Shown here: positions 1 through 8,785 of the stretch, piece after piece | Layout: every line of letters begins with the position of its first letter | How positions within the stretch are numbered: the first letter of the stretch is position 1 | Source: a bacterium | Lineage (GTDB): Bacteria; Zhuqueibacterota; Zhuqueibacteria; Zhuqueibacterales; Geothermadaptataceae | Assembly (NCBI GenBank): GCA_024275575.1 | Contig: JAJRYV010000090.1 | Location: 1 to 64,000, forward strand | Direction of reading: 5' to 3' | DNA length: 64,000 nucleotides | Position numbers and translations under genes: made by a program | The notes under the pieces: model-generated | The model's database searches: none | Seen by the model: the letters and a program-made list of their open reading frames with translations, nothing else | Told to the model about the DNA's origin: nothing

Positions 1-298
1 AGGGGAGCGGCTGGAGTTTACTTTGCAGTGCTGTCGACCGGACAGTCACGCAAAGTGACATCGATGGTTTACCTGCCGTAACCTCGTTGTCGAATGGTGC
101 CTTTTCTCCGCTGGCGACGAGAATCTCCAGTATTTCCGTTGTCAGCAACCAATCATAAGCATGTTCATTTTTCAGGGTTTTCCAGACTTCTATGAGAGTT
201 GCCGGTGTTTGATTTCCCTTGCGGTAATCCCGGATTTTCTGATAAAGCCGCTGCAAATCCCCGTTTTTCTGATCATATTCGAACTTGGCCAGGCGCAT
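1..298 (-). CDS. Partial protein resembling the C-terminal tail of phenylalanine 4-hydroxylase
   Basis: The frame is open from an ATG preceded by an AGGA box about 10 nt upstream and runs off the window start (99 codons seen). From memory, the first 60 residues (DLQRLYQKIRDYRKG, then EVWKTLKNEHAYDWLL) resemble the far C-terminal tail of the long FCB-type phenylalanine 4-hydroxylases, which follows the catalytic core. No catalytic core can precede it, because stop codons lie in this frame just upstream and the flavin reductase gene begins shortly after. It is therefore either a stand-alone tail-like protein, a remnant of a lost hydroxylase, or an unrelated protein. Its place at the end of the homogentisate operon favours a link to phenylalanine breakdown. 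The identification rests on recalled similarity only. Confidence 0.4.
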   Translation of the reverse strand, partial: MRLAKFEYDQKNGDLQRLYQKIRDYRKGNQTPATLIEVWKTLKNEHAYDWLLTTEILEILVASGEKAPFDNEVTAGKPSMSLCVTVRSTALQSKLQPLP

Positions 299-386
299 GT
301 CAGCATTCCTGTCGGTATGGTTTGAAGGTCAGGCTTTGAAGATTCACCAATTCGGTGCGGCGGAAGTGGATTTTTCATAATTGCTG

Positions 387-1354
387 TCAGAAAATTTCAA
401 TCGCTAACAACGCATTGATGGCGAATTCCGTACGGTTTTGTTCCAGCGCTTTTTTAGCAGCCAGCTCGATCATTGCCGCGGCTTTCTTTTTATCTGATTC
501 AGCAAGCTGCAAAGCGTATTGAAAAATTGAAAAATGATCACTGCTGTTGATGTCGAGATTTTGTTGCGGCAGAGATTCGGCATTTCGTGCGCTTTCGATA
601 AAATTCAAAATATCTTCTCGCTGCGGCATTTTTTCGATATTGCCGAGCTTATTGGCGCTGAGAAAATGGGAATTGCGGATAAAGTCAGGTAAATTGTCGA
701 TGCCGATACCGGTTTTTGCAATCGGTTTTTCAATCTCGAAAATCGATGAATGGGAGGCGCGGGTGTAATAGTTTGCTGAATTTCTGCCCACGAGATCGAT
801 CAGGTCCGGTTCGATGACTCCATCTTTGAGCACATTTCTATCGATGTGGAATTTCAGTACTTCACAGAGAATGAGATTTCCCGAACCGCCACCTGTGCCC
901 AGTGCCACGATTTCATGCACTTTGCATTCCATCTGAAAGGGTGATTCCAGCACGCGTCGCGGATGCACGAGATCGGCTGCAACAGACGTAAATCCGCTTT
1001 TTTAAATTCATCGATTTCTGGAGCATATTCCGTTGAGGCCAGGTTTGTCTGTTGCAGCATATTGTGAGAGACGGCATGAACGACACATTCACGGTTTTGT
1101 TTGAGGTTGTTGAGTGTGTCTTTGCTTTTGTTATTGCGTATGCGGCGAACGACCGAAAAGCCGATGATCGGTGGCTTGGCGCCGAAAGTATTGAAATAGG
1201 AGAATGGCGCCAGATTGTTGATGCCGTCATCTGAAATCGTCGAAACCAGGGCAATCGGCCGCGGCGCTACACCGCCGGAGAGCAGTTTTAGAATTTCGCC
1301 GACACTTGCTTTACCCGGTTCGACAACCAGAAATTCAGATGGTGATTTTTTCAT
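387..1354 (-). pseudogene. Flavin reductase-like protein with C-terminal extension, frameshifted
   Basis: Two overlapping frames together make one flavin reductase-like FMN-binding split-barrel protein of about 322 residues. The N-terminal part holds VAPRPIALVSTIS and the LAPFSYFN motif. The C-terminal part resumes at HPRRVLESPFQMECKV and continues through the GNLILCEV strand. The switch lies near 960-975, and one added base restores the frame; the total of 968 bp also fits one missing base. The last 90 or so residues, including the IRNSHFLSANKLGN segment, go beyond the usual 200-residue domain, as in Bacteroidota homologues found beside tyrosine-degradation genes. It lies 15 nt after the fumarylacetoacetase gene. 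Its role in the pathway is unknown. The break could be a sequencing error or real decay. Confidence 0.75.
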
Positions 1355-1369
1355 TATTTTGTTCCGGGT

Positions 1370-2385
1370 TTAAATGATGCTCTTCTTTTTTGCCAGAATT
1401 GAATTTTCCGGCGCCGCTTTTTGGATGCTGTTGCTCAGTTTTCCCAAACAGTCGATCTCCAGTTCGATTGTATCGCCGGGCTGCAACCACGTTTCCATGA
1501 ATTCGAGTCCGGTTTCATTTGCCAGGCGGCGGCCTGTACCGTTCAATTCGAGATAACAGCCTGTGCCCACAGTGCCTGACCCGATGATGTCACCCGGCAA
1601 CAATTCGACGCCATAGGACGCCCGTTCGATGATCTCGGCAAAAGTCCAGTTCATCTCTTTCAAGTTGCCGCTGGGGAGATTTGTTTACCGTTGTGAAATG
1701 CCCGCATCGCCAGATCGTATTTATTGCCGAACTCAGTGGAGATTTTAAAAGGTTCGAGTTCATCAGGCGTCACCAGCCAGGGGCCGGTTGCAGTAGCGAA
1801 ATCCTTGCCTTTTGCCGGCCCCAGATTGAGTTTCATCTCTTCCATTTGCAAAAAGCGGGCAGAAAAATCATTCATAATCATGTATCCGGCAATGTATTTA
1901 TCCGCCTCTTGTGCCGGTATGTTTTTGCCTTTTTTAACGATGACAACAGCAGCTTCAAGCTCGAAATCGAGCCGCTGCAGGTGATCGGCCTCCACCACTA
2001 TTTCGCCGGGGCCGAAAACAGCATGGTGGTTGGTAAAATAGAAAACCGGGAAAGCATCGAATTCCGCGATCATCGGCAGACCACGGTTTTGCCGGGCAGT
2101 AGCAACGTGGCGGCGAAAAGCATAAGCATCGCGGCAGGAAGGTGGGTTGGATAGCGGCGCTGCCAAGCGGGCATCTGCATCTGAGATATCGGTTTCACCA
2201 GCAGCAATGGCAGCCTGAATTTTAAGAGCATTTTGCATACCTTGCGGCGCCTTTAGCAGCTCCAGCAGACTTGCCGGCATTTTCAGTGAGAGATTTTTTC
2301 CGTTCCGGGCGATGTCAAACACCCGGCCGCGGAAGAAAAGACCGCTGCGAATTTCATCTTTTTTAAAATAGGATACCAGTTTCAC
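1370..2385 (-). pseudogene. fahA: Fumarylacetoacetase, frameshifted
   Basis: The enzyme splits fumarylacetoacetate into fumarate and acetoacetate, the last step of the homogentisate pathway. The N-terminal frame (GTG start, about 240 residues) carries the FAH-fold metal site region with DFELEAAVVI and MIMNDFSAR. The C-terminal frame resumes at NLKEMNWTFAEII and includes SGTVGTGCYLE. The frame breaks near 1665-1677 at a run of four C in the minus-strand text; one extra C gives 339 codons, the usual size for this two-domain family. It sits 20 nt after the aminotransferase. No maleylacetoacetate isomerase gene is seen in this operon. The intact flanking motifs suggest a base-calling error or a very recent mutation. 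Confidence 0.85.
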
Positions 2386-2405
2386 AAACTATTCCCGGGA
2401 GTATG

Positions 2406-3509
2406 TCATAAAGCATTTAATTTTCGATAGACGTCCCCGATTACCGAAAGTGCAAATTCCGTCTCGTCCATGGTGCCGGAATTGATGCGCACACCGCGTG
2501 CAATGCCGAAAGTATCGACGTGACGCAGGATCAATCCGTGATTCAGACATTCTTTGCAAAATCTGGCTGCGAATTTTGCATCCGGCATCAGTGTGAGAAT
2601 GAAATTGGCTGCGGTTTCCACTTGTTCGATACCAATTTCCGCCAGCCCTTTGCGTAGATGCGCCAGCGATTTCCGGTTCAAATCTGCAGTTTCCCGGAGA
2701 AATTCATCATCGTCTAAAGCAGCAATCGCGGCTTTTTGTGCCGGCAAGCCGGGTTCAAACGGTAGCTTGACTTTATAAAGCGATTCGATCACTGCATCCG
2801 GCCCGACGGCAAAGCCGATGCGCAAACCAGCGAGTCCATAGGCTTTGGAAAAGGTACGCGTCACCACCATATTTTCATAGTCATAAGCCAAACCGTTGGG
2901 ATAGTCCGGATGATGATCGGCATAGGTGGTGTAAGCCTCGTCCAGAATAATCATGATGTGGTCGGGTACGCGTTTCATGAAAGCTTCGAAAGTCCCGCGC
3001 TCAAACATGGTGCCGGTCGGGTTATTGGGATTAGCGAGATAAATCATCGCTGTTTTCTCAGTTATGGCGTCGATAATGGCGTCGAGATCGAACGTATAAT
3101 TTTCCAGCGGCACCTGCACGATTTTACGCCCGGCTTTTCTGACGCTGACATAAATACCGATAAAAGTTCCTTCGGAAGTTAAAACTTCATCGGATTCCCG
3201 AGTGAAGGCGCCAACGATATAGGCGAGCAAAGAATCAGTGCCATGGCCGCAGATGACATGATTTGGCTGCACGTGGTATTTATCTGCGATCGCATGCACC
3301 AGCTCGTATGAGCTCGGATCTGTGTAGCGGTTTAACTCCTGAACATGTTGTTGCAGCGCCTCGATGGCTTTTGGTGAAGGGCCGAGGGGGTTTTCATTGG
3401 AGGCAAGTTTGACAATTCGTCTGAGCTGTTTTTCACGCATGAGTTCTTCGATTGGTTTGCCGGCTTTGTACGGCTTGAGATTTTGAACGAAAGGTGGAAT
3501 TTTAATCAC
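2406..3509 (-). CDS. PLP-dependent aminotransferase of the HisC family, probably acting on aromatic amino acids
   Basis: A 367-residue fold-type I aminotransferase with the HisC layout: SNENPLGPSP near residue 38, NPNNPTG at 160-166, DEAY at 190, and the PLP lysine K222 in TFSKAYGLAG. The family includes histidinol-phosphate aminotransferase and aromatic aminotransferases. No other his gene is present, and it lies between hmgA and fahA in a homogentisate operon, so I infer that it converts tyrosine to 4-hydroxyphenylpyruvate, the substrate of the hpd product. Sequence alone cannot exclude a role in histidine synthesis. The start is GTG, 46 nt after hmgA. The reading frame is intact. Confidence 0.85.
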   Translation of the reverse strand: MIKIPPFVQNLKPYKAGKPIEELMREKQLRRIVKLASNENPLGPSPKAIEALQQHVQELNRYTDPSSYELVHAIADKYHVQPNHVICGHGTDSLLAYIVGAFTRESDEVLTSEGTFIGIYVSVRKAGRKIVQVPLENYTFDLDAIIDAITEKTAMIYLANPNNPTGTMFERGTFEAFMKRVPDHIMIILDEAYTTYADHHPDYPNGLAYDYENMVVTRTFSKAYGLAGLRIGFAVGPDAVIESLYKVKLPFEPGLPAQKAAIAALDDDEFLRETADLNRKSLAHLRKGLAEIGIEQVETAANFILTLMPDAKFAARFCKECLNHGLILRHVDTFGIARGVRINSGTMDETEFALSVIGDVYRKLNAL

Positions 3510-3555
3510 TTTAATGACTCTTGGGTTATAGTGTTAATCTTGTTGGTGGTTTTGC

Positions 3556-4713
3556 TTACAGCCATGATTGCGCATAGTTTTTGTCTAATGTCTCGTGAAC
3601 ATGTTTCGTCGGCTGCAATGGTGCGAAAGTATCGATCATTATCGCATATTCTTTTGTATCCTTTGCCCCGATGGATGTTTCGGTTTTGCCCGGTTGCGGC
3701 CCGTGCGGCATGCCTCCAGGATGGTGGGTGACAGAACCCGATTTTATGCCTTTGCGCGACATAAAATCACCTTCGACATAATACAATACCTCGTCGCTGT
3801 CGATGTTGGAATGGAAATAAGCTGCCAGTATCGCTGCCTCATGGAAATCAAATAAACGCGGCACAAAATTACAAATGATAAAATGCCCGGTCGTAAATGC
3901 GAGATGCACCGGCGGCGGCAAATGAATGTGTCCGACTTTGGCATGATAATCCCTGATGTTGAAAGCATAGGGATAGAGGTAACCATCCCAGCCGACGGCG
4001 CCGAAAGGGTGATGCTGAACACAGTGTTCGTAATAATCGGTGCCGGCTTTGACGATGATTTTAAAGTCACCGGCTTCACTGCTCGGCTCCAAACAGTGCG
4101 GCGGCCGAAAATCACGCTCGCAATATGGGGCGTGTTCTTCCATCTGTCCATAATCATTACGAAAGTGCCGCGGAATTTCAAAAGCGGTGTCCGATTCGAT
4201 GATGAGTAATTTGTTATTCTTATAATCATCAAATTTGAGTTGATACGTCGTTGCCCTGGGGATGATCAGTTGATCGCCGGGGGCAAAGGGCAGTTTGCCG
4301 AACTGGCTGTACATATCGCCTGATCCACGATGCACGAAAACATACTCGGCCGCATGCGCATTGCGATAGAAATAATCCATATCGCGGGAAACCCGGGCGG
4401 TTTGAATGCTGCAGTGGTTATTGTGTAAAATTTCCACCCGGCTTTCGATGAAATCACCCTCGATATCGATCTCATCTGTAAAAAAATGCGTGTAAATCAG
4501 CGGTGCCTCCGGCCAGCTCATTTCTTTTTTTACTGCGAGTTTGGTGATGGATTTGACCGCTGCCGGCAAGTGATGATGATAGATGTTCGAATAAACCCCG
4601 GAAAATCCCTTGCTCGAAATCAACTCTTCACGATACAATGATTCGCCGTCTTTTTTGAAAAAAGTCGTATGTTTGACCCGGGGAATGTCCCCCAGTTTAT
4701 GATAAAAAGGCAT
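3556..4713 (-). CDS. hmgA: Homogentisate 1,2-dioxygenase
   Basis: A cupin-fold, non-haem iron dioxygenase of 385 residues that opens the ring of homogentisate to maleylacetoacetate and needs oxygen. The C-terminal half carries the expected iron site: H301 followed by an acidic DE pair at 307-308 (HSNIDSDEV) and H337 in GGMPHGP. HIHLPPPVH near 262-270 also matches the family. The length is slightly shorter than the roughly 430 residues of proteobacterial and animal enzymes, as is usual for this bacterial branch. It lies 21 nt after hpd and 46 nt before the aminotransferase, so the three are almost certainly co-transcribed. The frame is intact. Confidence 0.93.
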   Translation of the reverse strand: MPFYHKLGDIPRVKHTTFFKKDGESLYREELISSKGFSGVYSNIYHHHLPAAVKSITKLAVKKEMSWPEAPLIYTHFFTDEIDIEGDFIESRVEILHNNHCSIQTARVSRDMDYFYRNAHAAEYVFVHRGSGDMYSQFGKLPFAPGDQLIIPRATTYQLKFDDYKNNKLLIIESDTAFEIPRHFRNDYGQMEEHAPYCERDFRPPHCLEPSSEAGDFKIIVKAGTDYYEHCVQHHPFGAVGWDGYLYPYAFNIRDYHAKVGHIHLPPPVHLAFTTGHFIICNFVPRLFDFHEAAILAAYFHSNIDSDEVLYYVEGDFMSRKGIKSGSVTHHPGGMPHGPQPGKTETSIGAKDTKEYAIMIDTFAPLQPTKHVHETLDKNYAQSWL

Positions 4714-4734
4714 ACTTCACACTCATCTTTTCGA

Positions 4735-5871
4735 TTAACAGGGGGGAAGCAATTCTTCCGGTGATTTATCGAGATTGCCGCGTAACTTCTGATCGAGTTC
4801 GATGGATTCGAACAAGGCCTGAAAATTCCCCTTGCCAAAACCTTCAGCACCCTTGCGCTGAATAAATTCAAAAAAGAACGTCGGTCGGTCGCCGATGGGT
4901 TTGGTAAAGAGTTGCAGTAGGTATCCGGTGGATTCTTTATCGCATAAAATTTTATGCTGCTGCAGGTCTTCAATTTTTTCATCGATCTGCAAATTATCAC
5001 GCTGTCGCATTAAATCGTAATAAGTATCCGGGATGGTCAAAAATTCGACACCATTTTTACGCAATGCGGCGATTGTTTTCACGATATCTTTTGTCTCGAT
5101 GGCAATATGCTGCACACCGGAACCGTAATACTGTTCGATATATTCTTCGATCTGTGATTTTTTTTCAGCGGCATGGGGTTCGTTGATGGGGCTTTTTATT
5201 TTTGAATCGGATGAGCGCACGACTTTGGAAAGCAGGGCGGAATACCTGGTTCCGATATCACCGGCTTTGAAATCGATGAAAGTATCGAAATTCATGGTTT
5301 TATTGAAATAAGTCGCCCAGAGATTCATTTCATTTTCACGCACATTGCCGACGATGTGATCGATACCAAGAATTCCGGTTTCCTCGCATTTGATGTTGAT
5401 ATCCTGCCGCGGCTCGCAAAACCCGGGACGGAAAATATGATTGAAATGATCGTGATTCACATAAACGAGCTCGGTATCATCATAAAGGCGGATGGCGGCT
5501 TCCATCACATAACCGTGTTTATCCTCGAGCCGCTGCGGTCTTTTGATCATGACGGCGCCGTGCTGCGTTGCATAGGAAAAAGCCTTTTCAACATCGTCGA
5601 CCTCGATGGCCCATCTTTTTACCCCATCGCCGTGCTGGTTGACGAATCCGAGAACATCGTAACAACCCGGTTGCACCGCCGATGTGATGACGAACTTCAA
5701 TTTATTTTTAGTCAGATAAAAGGAGTTGCGATCGCGTACGCCGGTCTCCGGCCCTGCGTATCCCGATATTTTCAGGCCCAGCGCTTTCGCGTACCAATAG
5801 GCCGCCATTTTTGCCGAGCCGACGTAAAATTCTACATAATCATATCCCCTGATTCCGAGTATTTCCGACAT
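4735..5871 (-). CDS. hpd: 4-hydroxyphenylpyruvate dioxygenase
   Basis: Makes homogentisate from 4-hydroxyphenylpyruvate with oxygen. It has two VOC domains in 378 residues, and the iron ligands are visible in the C-terminal one: H172 (GIDHIVG), H255 (GVQHIAIE) and E335 (FFFEFIQR). The C-terminal GFGKGNFQALFESIE is a hallmark of true hpd over hydroxymandelate synthase. First gene of the minus-strand aromatic operon, with an AAGGA box 6 nt before the ATG. The 271-bp spacer upstream is shared with the divergent peptidase gene and holds the inverted repeat CAGTAC/GTACTG (5934-5939 and 5954-5959), a possible operator. No regulator gene is adjacent. Confidence 0.95.
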   Translation of the reverse strand: MSEILGIRGYDYVEFYVGSAKMAAYWYAKALGLKISGYAGPETGVRDRNSFYLTKNKLKFVITSAVQPGCYDVLGFVNQHGDGVKRWAIEVDDVEKAFSYATQHGAVMIKRPQRLEDKHGYVMEAAIRLYDDTELVYVNHDHFNHIFRPGFCEPRQDINIKCEETGILGIDHIVGNVRENEMNLWATYFNKTMNFDTFIDFKAGDIGTRYSALLSKVVRSSDSKIKSPINEPHAAEKKSQIEEYIEQYYGSGVQHIAIETKDIVKTIAALRKNGVEFLTIPDTYYDLMRQRDNLQIDEKIEDLQQHKILCDKESTGYLLQLFTKPIGDRPTFFFEFIQRKGAEGFGKGNFQALFESIELDQKLRGNLDKSPEELLPPC

Positions 5872-6142
5872 TGTTTATCCTTATTTATTTGAATTAATCG
5901 TATTGTTATTAAATTTTCACGACCAGTACATTGGTGTGCAGCATTCATAAAACGTACTGCCTGAAGAAATTATTCTCAGTTTTGAGCACATTTCGCCCGT
6001 AATTTGAAGAAATATCTATTTTGGAACTCAGGAAGCGTTATTGACTAACTTACTTTCTGTGATTTTTTGTTGAAAAAGAATATAAATACAATTCATTTCA
6101 TTGTCAAATGCAAGGTTTGCTGTTTAAAAAAAAGGAAAGATT

Positions 6143-7261
6143 ATGCGATTTGAACCACGACAATTGCAGCAACTTTTTTTCGAACTGGTGCGTATCGATG
6201 CGGTTTCCTTAAAAGAGCGTCCTGTCGCGGATTATATCGGTGACAGGCTCACGCGCCTGGGTATCGCCTGGTTTGAAGATGATGCGGCACAAAAAATCGA
6301 TGGAAATTGCGGCAATCTCATCGTCAAAAAGCCGGGAAGGCAGGGTGGAAGCCAGCCGTTGATGTTATCGGCACACATGGACAGTGTGAAATCGACCGGG
6401 CTCTGTGAACCGCAAATTCATGATGGTTTAATCACCTCGGGCGGTAAAACGATCCTGGCGGCAGATGACCGCGCCGGCGTGGCAATTATTTTACACTTTC
6501 TCGAACAATTGGTCGTTAGCGGTGCTTCTCATCGTGATATTGAAGTCGTCTTCAGTGTAGCCGAAGAGATTGGCTTGCTCGGTTCCGCTGTTGTGGAAAT
6601 CGACAAACTGCAATCCAGGGAAGGATATGTGCTCGATTGTTCACGCCAGCCTGGGTGTTATGTTGTGGAAACGCCGACTGCGATCAAATTTAAAATTGCA
6701 TTTCTTGGCAAATCCGCCCATGCTGGTGTCGCCCCTGAAAAGGGTGTGAATGCCATCTCAATGGCGATTGATCTTTTACGAAATATTCCGGTGGGCCGTC
6801 TTGATGCAGATACTGTGGCGAATATCGGAACTTTGAGTGGAGGGGATGCAACAAACGTCGTCGCAGCACATGTTTTTGCTACCGGCGAAATACGTTCTTT
6901 TAATGAAAAGACAATTGAATTGATGCAGCGGGATATACGTGAACATGCTGCGCATACCAGGAAGAAATTCGGTGGTGAAATTTGTCTTGACTTTCATACG
7001 GATTTTATGGGATTTAAGCTGGATTCGGCGGATCTGGTTTTGTGCCGCCTCGCAGAAAATTTTAAGGCGATTAGTTTAGTCGCCGAACCGTTACGCTATT
7101 CTGGCGGCAGTGATGCTAATATCTATAATCAAAAAGGCATCAAAACCGTAACACTCGGCATCGGGATGCAAAACCCCCATGCTGACAATGAGTGCATCAA
7201 ACTCGAAGATATGGGACGGATTTGTGAATTATTACAGCGTTTGTTTGAGGTAACCGGATAA
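6143..7261 (+). CDS. M20 family metallopeptidase (tripeptidase T-like)
   Basis: A 372-residue cytosolic di-zinc aminopeptidase-like protein. The zinc and catalytic residues are present: H78 and D80 in SAHMDSV, the ADDRAG bridge near 107-112, the AEEIG catalytic glutamates at 141-142, D165, and the late histidine in MQNPHADNE. The GKSAHAGVAPEKGVNAI block is typical of the dimerisation domain of PepT-like enzymes. There is no signal peptide. It reads away from the tyrosine operon and converges on susD. It is a clear paralogue of the peptidase gene at 16648-17814. The start has a good AAGGAAAG box. The substrate is probably small peptides, inferred from the family. Confidence 0.88.
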   Translation: MRFEPRQLQQLFFELVRIDAVSLKERPVADYIGDRLTRLGIAWFEDDAAQKIDGNCGNLIVKKPGRQGGSQPLMLSAHMDSVKSTGLCEPQIHDGLITSGGKTILAADDRAGVAIILHFLEQLVVSGASHRDIEVVFSVAEEIGLLGSAVVEIDKLQSREGYVLDCSRQPGCYVVETPTAIKFKIAFLGKSAHAGVAPEKGVNAISMAIDLLRNIPVGRLDADTVANIGTLSGGDATNVVAAHVFATGEIRSFNEKTIELMQRDIREHAAHTRKKFGGEICLDFHTDFMGFKLDSADLVLCRLAENFKAISLVAEPLRYSGGSDANIYNQKGIKTVTLGIGMQNPHADNECIKLEDMGRICELLQRLFEVTG

Positions 7262-7354
7262 ACCGGTTTTTTCTCAACAGCAAAAAACAAAATCAAAAAG
7301 CCACAGATTGACAGGGGGTGACACAGATAAAAAGATGCACAACCTTTGAGCAGG

Positions 7355-7380
7355 CCCTCAGGGTTTGAAAACCTTGAGGG
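7355..7380. terminator. Inverted repeat between convergent genes, candidate terminator
   Basis: CCCTCAGGGTT and AACCTTGAGGG pair as an 11-bp stem with one G-T wobble and a short loop. The element lies between the ends of the plus-strand M20 peptidase and minus-strand susD. There is no strong T tract on either side, so it could instead be a dispersed palindromic element. Function is inferred from position only. Confidence 0.4.
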
Positions 7381-7392
7381 TCTGTCCCTTAG

Positions 7393-8769
7393 TTAATTCG
7401 GATCATTTTCCACATGCTGGTAAAGCGGATCGCTATAAACCGGTGTGTTTGGGTTGATGTTGAGCTCATCCTGTGAATAGAGCAGGCGACGGGGAATGGG
7501 TTTACCGCCGCTGGTTTCATTAAAAACCGGATAGCCGGTGCGGCGCCAGTCGCTCCAGATTTGCATATTCAGGAACATGGCTTTGTATTTTTCCGTCATG
7601 ATGGCTGCGAGTGCTGCATCGCCGGTTAATGCGGTGTCGTAACGTGGCAGGGAGTTGGCGGCAAGCCCGAATTTTGCTTCGAGACCTGGTTGAATGACAT
7701 CGTTCAAGCGAATGAGTGCGACGCCGGCACTACCGGTTGCAAGCTCACATTCAGCCATGATGAATTCATTTTCAAACCAGGAGACCAGGTCGGAGTTCCA
7801 GTCTTTAGCGCCAAATGTACCGAGATTCAGCGCGTTGGCATCACCGAAAAATTCACCGGGTCTGGAACCGTGAAATTCATCATTAGCATCTGGTTCGAAA
7901 TAGACGGCGAGCCGTGGATCATTATCTGATCGCAGCAATTCTACCAAATAATTGCCGGCACGCACATAACCGAAGCGTACGCTTTCGAATTGCCACCAGG
8001 CATTTTCCTCGCTGGCAACTTCTGAATGCCGGGTCGACCAGTTATTGGCATCGCTGGAAATGCCCAACAGTGCTTCGGCCATGGCTTCTGCATATTTGCC
8101 CGGATCGACTTCCGCCCAGTTGAGCAGAATTCTGGCTTTGAGTGTATGTGCCGCCGCTGTCCAATCGGCAGCGTTCGCGCCATAGGTGAAATCATAGATT
8201 GCGATGGGCGCTTCCTGTCCGGCATTGATATCGGCAATAGCTTCATCGATCAAGGTGAGGATTGCATTATGCACTTCCGATTGTTTGTCATATTTGGGCT
8301 GTGCAATATCCGGATTCGCAGCTTGGAAATAGGGCACATCACCCCAGAGATCGGCGGTATAACTTATCAACAGGGCTTCCCACATTTTGGCGATACCGGC
8401 GAGCACGCGTTTGTTATCATCGGCAGCACGACTTTGTATGGTGCGTAGGTCGATGAGACCACCGCCGCCGTAAATATCGAACCATGCCGCGGCGAATTGT
8501 GAGGGTGTCTGATTGTAAATATCATAGCCGGAGTAGTGCTGCGCCACGCCGGCCATTTGCTGCATCCACATCATTACAGTGCGGTTAATATGCGAATTGA
8601 GCACACCGTAGCTATTCACCTGAACACCAACGAGAATACTCTCGGCCGGGACATCAGTCGGGCGGTTGGGGTCGTTGTCGAGGTCGGGCCCGGAGAGGAA
8701 ATCCCCGCAGCCGACCAGCGCCATAATCAATATGACACATGTCATCAGGGAAAATATTTTCTTGATCAT
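7393..8769 (-). CDS. SusD/RagB-like outer-membrane lipoprotein
   Basis: Surface lipoprotein that acts as the lid and substrate-binding partner of the SusC-type transporter. The start is placed at the second of two adjacent ATGs (458 residues), 5 nt after an AAGGAG box; the frame is open further upstream but would overlap susC and add a non-signal leader. A signal peptide ends in the lipobox LVGC, followed by DFLSGPDLDNDPNRP, typical of SusD. TADLWGDVPYF near residue 140 and the C-terminal SDWRRTGYP are SusD family marks. It follows susC by 16 nt. The peptidase-rich neighbourhood suggests a peptide ligand, as for RagB, rather than glycan. No sugar hydrolase is nearby. Confidence 0.9.
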   Translation of the reverse strand: MIKKIFSLMTCVILIMALVGCGDFLSGPDLDNDPNRPTDVPAESILVGVQVNSYGVLNSHINRTVMMWMQQMAGVAQHYSGYDIYNQTPSQFAAAWFDIYGGGGLIDLRTIQSRAADDNKRVLAGIAKMWEALLISYTADLWGDVPYFQAANPDIAQPKYDKQSEVHNAILTLIDEAIADINAGQEAPIAIYDFTYGANAADWTAAAHTLKARILLNWAEVDPGKYAEAMAEALLGISSDANNWSTRHSEVASEENAWWQFESVRFGYVRAGNYLVELLRSDNDPRLAVYFEPDANDEFHGSRPGEFFGDANALNLGTFGAKDWNSDLVSWFENEFIMAECELATGSAGVALIRLNDVIQPGLEAKFGLAANSLPRYDTALTGDAALAAIMTEKYKAMFLNMQIWSDWRRTGYPVFNETSGGKPIPRRLLYSQDELNINPNTPVYSDPLYQHVENDPN

Positions 8770-8785
8770 CATAACTCCTTCCGGA

